From Sipunculus nudus (taxonomy: Eukaryota > Annelida > Sipuncula > Golfingiida > Sipunculidae): 64,000 nucleotides of DNA. The stretch spans positions 20,717,714-20,781,713 of the forward strand of contig CM049320.1 of assembly GCA_026874595.1 (NCBI GenBank), read 5' to 3'. Shown here one piece after another: positions 63,401 to 64,000 of the stretch. The notes under the pieces are model-generated. The model saw nothing but the letters and a program-made list of their open reading frames with translations, was not told where the DNA came from and searched no databases. Every line of letters begins with the position of its first letter. Within the stretch, counting starts at the first letter, position 1. The translations under genes were made by a program, and so were the position numbers.

Positions 63401-63450
63401 GTGGAACAAAATGATCAAGCTCATACTGGTACGGATGAGGGAACAAGTGG
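35955..63450 (-). CDS. EXOSC10/Rrp6 nuclear exosome exonuclease, N-terminus beyond window; 17 exons joined
   Basis: Exons in transcript order: 63450-63369, 62840-62730, 60983-60840, 59683-59496, 58469-58313, 56799-56651, 55095-55045, 54155-54044, 50058-49923, 48734-48631, 47870-47796, 47051-46950, 40880-40814, 39105-39026, 37286-37115, 36789-36725, 36056-35955. Phases agree at every junction and give about 631 residues. The DEDDY exonuclease is complete: Asp and Glu in IAIDLE, Asp in [13 protein letters not shown], and Tyr and Asp in [18 protein letters not shown] follows ([43 protein letters not shown]). The C-terminal part is lysine-rich and ends HWPKR. Known of the family: 3'-5' ribonuclease of the nuclear exosome, acting in rRNA and snoRNA trimming and RNA decay. 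Human EXOSC10 is 885 residues, so about 250 N-terminal residues, including the PMC2NT domain, lie to the right. No lesion is seen. Confidence 0.95.
36140..36420 (-). repeat. About 44 bp tandem repeat in the last EXOSC10 intron, about six units
   Basis: Units read 'gataagggaaaattactgaa' then 'ccctggaaaggtaaa' on the + strand. On the transcribed strand each unit gives 'acctttccagggttcag', resembling the true acceptor (cttttcagggtcc) that follows at 36057. Units differ by a few bases. Confidence 0.85.
36725..36789 (-). CDS. EXOSC10 exon (Lys-rich C-terminal region)
   Basis: Acceptor TTTTTATTGCAG. Encodes [20 protein letters not shown] and R. Ends in phase 0 before GTAAGA. Confidence 0.9.
37115..37286 (-). 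CDS. EXOSC10 exon (Lys-rich nuclear localisation region)
   Basis: Encodes [17 protein letters not shown], then [20 protein letters not shown]. The basic run is a likely nuclear localisation signal, and the FKAFDYNAA segment matches the FDY motif of vertebrate EXOSC10 tails. Confidence 0.92.
37287..39025. other. EXOSC10 intron, 1.7 kb
   Basis: Two reading frames of 90-95 codons on the - strand (37629-37916 and 38451-38723) have no recognisable domain. No element borders could be set. Confidence 0.4.
39026..39105 (-). CDS. EXOSC10 exon (acidic linker)
   Basis: Encodes [20 protein letters not shown] then QTVREQ. Starts in phase 1 and ends in phase 0 before GTAGGT. Confidence 0.88.
39106..40489. 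other. EXOSC10 intron with short AT runs
   Basis: AT-rich. Contains 'acagtacagtatagta'-like runs near 39170-39200 and 40020-40060, and a (GT)n at 40445-40463. No gene recognised. Confidence 0.45.
40490..40640 (+). repeat. Dispersed repeat, copy 1 of 2
   Basis: Shares 'tcagggcattt', 'agattttggtgtrgatctgg', 'cacatgatcc', and 'gggaatatggscc' with 58140-58295 in the same orientation. Confidence 0.6.
40814..40880 (-). CDS. EXOSC10 exon
   Basis: Encodes [20 protein letters not shown] and KT. Phase 0 start, phase 1 end before GTCAGT. Sits downstream of the DIRS insertion in transcript order. Confidence 0.88.
40942..41121. mobile_element. 180 bp MITE with TA target duplication
   Basis: Ends CAGTAAAACCTC (left) and the complement of CAGTCAAACCTTG (right) form inverted repeats. 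TA flanks both ends (40940-40941 and 41122-41123). The interior resembles 60999-61451 ('ggaccaccaa', 'gggacctcaat'). Non-coding. Confidence 0.8.
41588..41966 (-). mobile_element. tRNA-headed SINE, copy 1
   Basis: On the - strand the head reads GTCTAGGGGTAGAGCAC (A-box-like) and then GAGTTTGAATCTCAG (B-box-like) 40-50 bp on, as in tRNA-derived SINEs. About 380 bp align with 47935-48320 in the same orientation. The DIRS-type element begins within a few bases of its head. Confidence 0.75.
42021..42170 (+). repeat. DIRS left inverted terminal repeat
   Basis: Reverse complement of 46730-46880 with only a few differences (for example one base missing in AGCTTTTCTG against AGCTGTTTCTG). Confidence 0.92.
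42212..42323 (-). repeat. DIRS internal complementary region
   Basis: Bases from 42212 to about 42271 are complementary to the left outer end (from 41973); the next bases, from about 42272 to 42323, are complementary to the right outer end (46856-46906). So the region is complementary to the junction formed when the two ends are joined in a circle, the hallmark of DIRS elements. Confidence 0.93.
42383..43530 (-). pseudogene. DIRS tyrosine recombinase, frameshifted
   Basis: Pieces in successive frames: [16 protein letters not shown] and [12 protein letters not shown] (from 43526), [16 protein letters not shown] and [16 protein letters not shown] (43345-42974), [11 protein letters not shown] with the [11 protein letters not shown] box (42909-42526), and [15 protein letters not shown] with the catalytic Tyr (42613-42383). 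This is the core-binding domain followed by the HxxR and Tyr parts of a tyrosine recombinase. Breaks lie near a T-run at 43321-43328, near 43080, around a 21 bp G-run (on this strand) at 42787-42807, and near 42600. Inactive as written. Confidence 0.88.
42787..42807 (+). repeat. Poly-C tract (21 C) inside the recombinase pseudogene
   Basis: Uninterrupted C run, read as a run of Gly codons on the - strand. Likely a slippage expansion. Confidence 0.9.
43596..44384 (-). pseudogene. DIRS RNase H region
   Basis: Contains [20 protein letters not shown], then [20 protein letters not shown], the typical DIRS RNase H pattern. The upstream part of this frame is out of register with the RT fragment, so the RT-RNase H polyprotein is broken. 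Confidence 0.85.
44352..46164 (-). pseudogene. DIRS gag-like Pro-rich region fused to an RT fragment
   Basis: A 604-codon open stretch from an ATG at 46164. The first 250 residues are Pro/Ser-rich; the middle is gag-like ([20 protein letters not shown]). The end matches the start of a DIRS reverse transcriptase ([18 protein letters not shown]). The frame then leaves RT homology abruptly near 44352. The palm motifs, including the YxDD box, are absent. A short RT thumb-like piece ([17 protein letters not shown]) appears in another frame near 44300. Likely an internal deletion with frameshifts. Confidence 0.8.
46290..46625 (-). pseudogene. DIRS upstream Cys-rich gag-like segment
   Basis: Frames with [11 protein letters not shown] and [16 protein letters not shown] with PCFHC are joined by an apparent frameshift. 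The CxxC pairs suggest a zinc-binding module; nothing more can be said. Confidence 0.5.
46730..46880 (+). repeat. DIRS right inverted terminal repeat
   Basis: Partner of 42021-42170; contains AATGTGATTACAGGTAGCGG and 'gaaaattttcggttggctta'. Confidence 0.92.
46950..47051 (-). CDS. EXOSC10 exon
   Basis: Acceptor CATTGATGTTTTTACAG. Encodes [20 protein letters not shown], then TAGSQLIQ. 34 codons, phase 0 at both ends, donor GTACTG. Confidence 0.92.
47796..47870 (-). CDS. EXOSC10 exon
   Basis: Encodes [20 protein letters not shown] and NPFEK, matching the conserved segment after HRDC (ESFENPFR in vertebrates). 25 codons, phase 0 at both ends. Confidence 0.93.
47935..48320 (-). mobile_element. 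tRNA-headed SINE, copy 2
   Basis: Aligns with 41588-41966 throughout. Head on the - strand: 'gtttagtgtcagagcacagg', then 'gagtttgaatctcagc'. Ends 64 bp from the acceptor of exon 47796-47870. Confidence 0.75.
48631..48734 (-). CDS. EXOSC10 exon
   Basis: Encodes [20 protein letters not shown] and [14 protein letters not shown]. Starts in phase 1 and ends in phase 0 before GTAAGT. Confidence 0.92.
48735..49922. other. EXOSC10 intron, 1.2 kb
   Basis: AT-rich; no exon, RNA gene or element recognised. Confidence 0.4.
49923..50058 (-). CDS. EXOSC10 exon
   Basis: Encodes [20 protein letters not shown], then [16 protein letters not shown], matching the LFGPHDCS region of vertebrate EXOSC10 after HRDC. 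Phase 0 start, phase 1 end. Confidence 0.92.
50497..52314. mobile_element. Non-autonomous pogo/Tigger-like transposon, TA target duplication
   Basis: The left end reads CCATAAATTTCCGCATATAT; the right end, reversed, CCGTAAATTTCCGCATACAC. TA flanks at 50495-50496 and 52315-52316. A GTCGCACC motif follows the left terminus, as in the element at 10780. No transposase in the 1818 bp interior. Lies in the EXOSC10 intron between exons 54044 and 50058. Confidence 0.85.
52317..54043. other. EXOSC10 intron stretch
   Basis: No exon, RNA gene or bounded element recognised. Confidence 0.4.
54044..54155 (-). CDS. EXOSC10 exon (end of HRDC region)
   Basis: Encodes [20 protein letters not shown] and [29 protein letters not shown] matches the conserved vertebrate segment directly after HRDC. 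Ends in phase 0 before GTCAGT. Confidence 0.95.
55045..55095 (-). CDS. EXOSC10 exon (HRDC)
   Basis: 51 bp. Encodes [16 protein letters not shown], the core HRDC helix pair. Starts in phase 2 and ends in phase 2 before GTGAGG. Confidence 0.95.
55096..56650. other. EXOSC10 intron, 1.6 kb
   Basis: Holds a possible tRNA-headed SINE at about 56295-56530 on the + strand ('gtatggttagagtgatggac', then 'aaggttgcaggttaatcgcc'). Otherwise nothing recognised. Confidence 0.45.
56651..56799 (-). CDS. EXOSC10 exon (start of HRDC)
   Basis: Encodes [39 protein letters not shown] and EDESI. The [13 protein letters not shown] segment is diagnostic. Starts in phase 0 and ends in phase 2. Confidence 0.95.
56800..58139. 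other. EXOSC10 intron, 1.5 kb
   Basis: No exon or element recognised. A short 'ggaggtatgcctcctggagg' duplication lies near 57175-57200. Confidence 0.4.
58140..58295 (+). repeat. Dispersed repeat, copy 2 of 2
   Basis: Homologous to 40490-40640; ends less than 20 bp from the donor of exon 58313-58469. Confidence 0.6.
58313..58469 (-). CDS. EXOSC10 exon (exonuclease motif III)
   Basis: Encodes [20 protein letters not shown], then [17 protein letters not shown] and VCLK. YARSD holds the Tyr and last Asp of the DEDDY active site. Confidence 0.97.
58470..59495. other. EXOSC10 intron, 1.0 kb
   Basis: Purine-rich 'gaaaaagtaggaaa' runs at 58870-58985; otherwise nothing recognised. Confidence 0.4.
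59496..59683 (-). CDS. EXOSC10 exon (exonuclease motif II)
   Basis: Encodes [36 protein letters not shown] and QLADWRIR. The Asp of GANMD is the third acidic active-site residue; [13 protein letters not shown] is nearly invariant in animals. Confidence 0.97.
59684..60839. other. EXOSC10 intron with (TA)n
   Basis: A (TA)n tract lies at about 60400-60428. Modules with 'caagrttatggggttcaca' near 60590 and 60740 are a diverged tandem pair. No exon. Confidence 0.5.
60840..60983 (-). CDS. EXOSC10 exon (between motifs I and II)
   Basis: Encodes [20 protein letters not shown], then [15 protein letters not shown] and DPSIVK. 48 codons, phase 0 at both ends, donor GTAGGA. A MITE starts 14 bp upstream of its acceptor. 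Confidence 0.97.
60999..61451. mobile_element. MITE with TA target duplication, carrying a nested insertion
   Basis: Ends CAGCGAAACC and the complement of CAGTAAAACTC form imperfect inverted repeats flanked by TA (60997-60998 and 61452-61453). Related to 40942-41121. A second element (about 61062-61338) interrupts it. Confidence 0.75.
61062..61338. mobile_element. Nested MITE-like insertion
   Basis: Bounded by TGCAGGGCT (61062-61070) and AGCCCTGCA (61330-61338), perfect inverted ends. Removing it rejoins sequence that aligns with the uninterrupted MITE at 40942. TGCA may be the target duplication or part of the terminal repeat. Confidence 0.7.
61454..62399. other. EXOSC10 intron stretch
   Basis: No exon or bounded element recognised. 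Confidence 0.4.
62400..62645 (-). mobile_element. tRNA-headed SINE, diverged copy 3
   Basis: Shares 'cctgcaggtcctg', 'ctattgct', 'aaaggygcactkgt' and 'attaagcatgcagagccctc' with the copies at 41588 and 47935. The head is degraded. Confidence 0.55.
62730..62840 (-). CDS. EXOSC10 exon (exonuclease motif I)
   Basis: Encodes [20 protein letters not shown] and [17 protein letters not shown]. The Asp and Glu of IAIDLE are the first two active-site residues. Phase 0 at both ends, donor GTAGGG. Confidence 0.95.
62841..63368. other. EXOSC10 intron
   Basis: No feature recognised. Confidence 0.4.
63369..63450 (-). CDS. EXOSC10 exon, first in window
   Basis: Acceptor TTCTTTTCCAG. Encodes [20 protein letters not shown] and LEPVEPK, matching the NLSHPYQYEL segment just before the exonuclease domain. 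Starts with one base completing a codon from an exon beyond 64000. Confidence 0.93.
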
Positions 63451-64000
63451 CTGGAAAAGAACAAATGAAATATGTACTCAATTTTATAACTATGGGAACT
63501 GTTCTTCTTAAAAATATGTAATCTTCATGTATGAACACATGTGGATATGAATGTGGATAAGTTTGTGTTTGTCTCCATTTATACATTAATCACTTTGCTT
63601 TTAGGTCTTCACCTCTTCCAAAGGCACCCAGCACATCAACATTAAAACTTTACGGAGAGATTATAATAATTACTGCAGCTTACACAGTGATGAAAGGAAA
63701 GATAGGAAAGTTATATGAAAGGAAAGAACCTAACTGTGGTGTGTGCATGAGGTTAACTGGAGAAGGTTCAAGACACATGCAAGTACAGTGGCATACCACA
63801 ATATTGTACAGGATTTGGTATTTGATGGAGTATAAGCATTAATAAAACGTGCCTTGGTGCAAGGCTGAGAATTACACACCGGGGACCCAGGCTCTATACT
63901 CTGTCTTGAATATGACGTTGGTAACCTGGTAGCAAACTCTGCTCTAGGTTGACCAGAAGGAAAAAATAAACAAATCAATATGGCTTAGATGATGCCTAAA
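63451..64000. other. EXOSC10 intron running off the window
   Basis: No upstream exon recognised before the right edge. Confidence 0.4.

Overview
The window is animal nuclear DNA, most likely from a mollusc and plausibly a bivalve. It has an AT-rich background, long GT-AG introns, two conserved animal genes split into many exons, and dense lophotrochozoan-type repeats: a tyrosine-recombinase retrotransposon, Tigger/pogo-like DNA transposons, TA-flanked MITEs, tRNA-headed SINEs and dispersed repeats with TCCGTCCG and GGTCAAGGTCA segments. The species cannot be named from the sequence alone.

Layout. (1) Positions 1-7499 are repeat-rich non-coding DNA, probably upstream sequence or a 5' intron of the first gene. 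(2) Positions 7500-33519, + strand, hold twelve exons of CDK11 (the PITSLRE kinase). They cover the end of the charged N-terminal region, the whole kinase domain and the stop codon; a polyadenylation signal lies at 34238. (3) About 2.4 kb separates the two stop codons, and the genes converge tail to tail. (4) Positions 35955-63450, - strand, hold seventeen exons of EXOSC10/Rrp6, the nuclear exosome 3'-5' exonuclease. They run from just before the DEDDY exonuclease domain through HRDC to the C-terminus; the N-terminal exons lie beyond the right edge. All exon phases were followed by hand and join without a break in both genes.

Mobile DNA lies in the introns: a 2.7 kb Tigger-like element with a transposase broken by one missing base (17667-20415); two about 2 kb non-coding relatives with TA target duplications (10780-12765 and 50497-52314); a 4.9 kb DIRS-type element (41973-46906) whose internal complementary region matches its own circle junction; TA-flanked MITEs, one ending 14 bp from an EXOSC10 splice acceptor; and three copies of a tRNA-headed SINE.

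The most unusual signal is in CDK11. Three of its introns begin with a tandem repeat whose unit copies the exon end plus the 5' splice donor (units of 46, 17 and 34 bp), and a fourth site has a 21 bp duplication of the 3' splice acceptor. These arrays multiply splice-site-like sequences inside a gene whose product regulates splicing. Both genes act on nuclear RNA: CDK11 with cyclin L in splicing and transcription, EXOSC10 in RNA trimming and decay.
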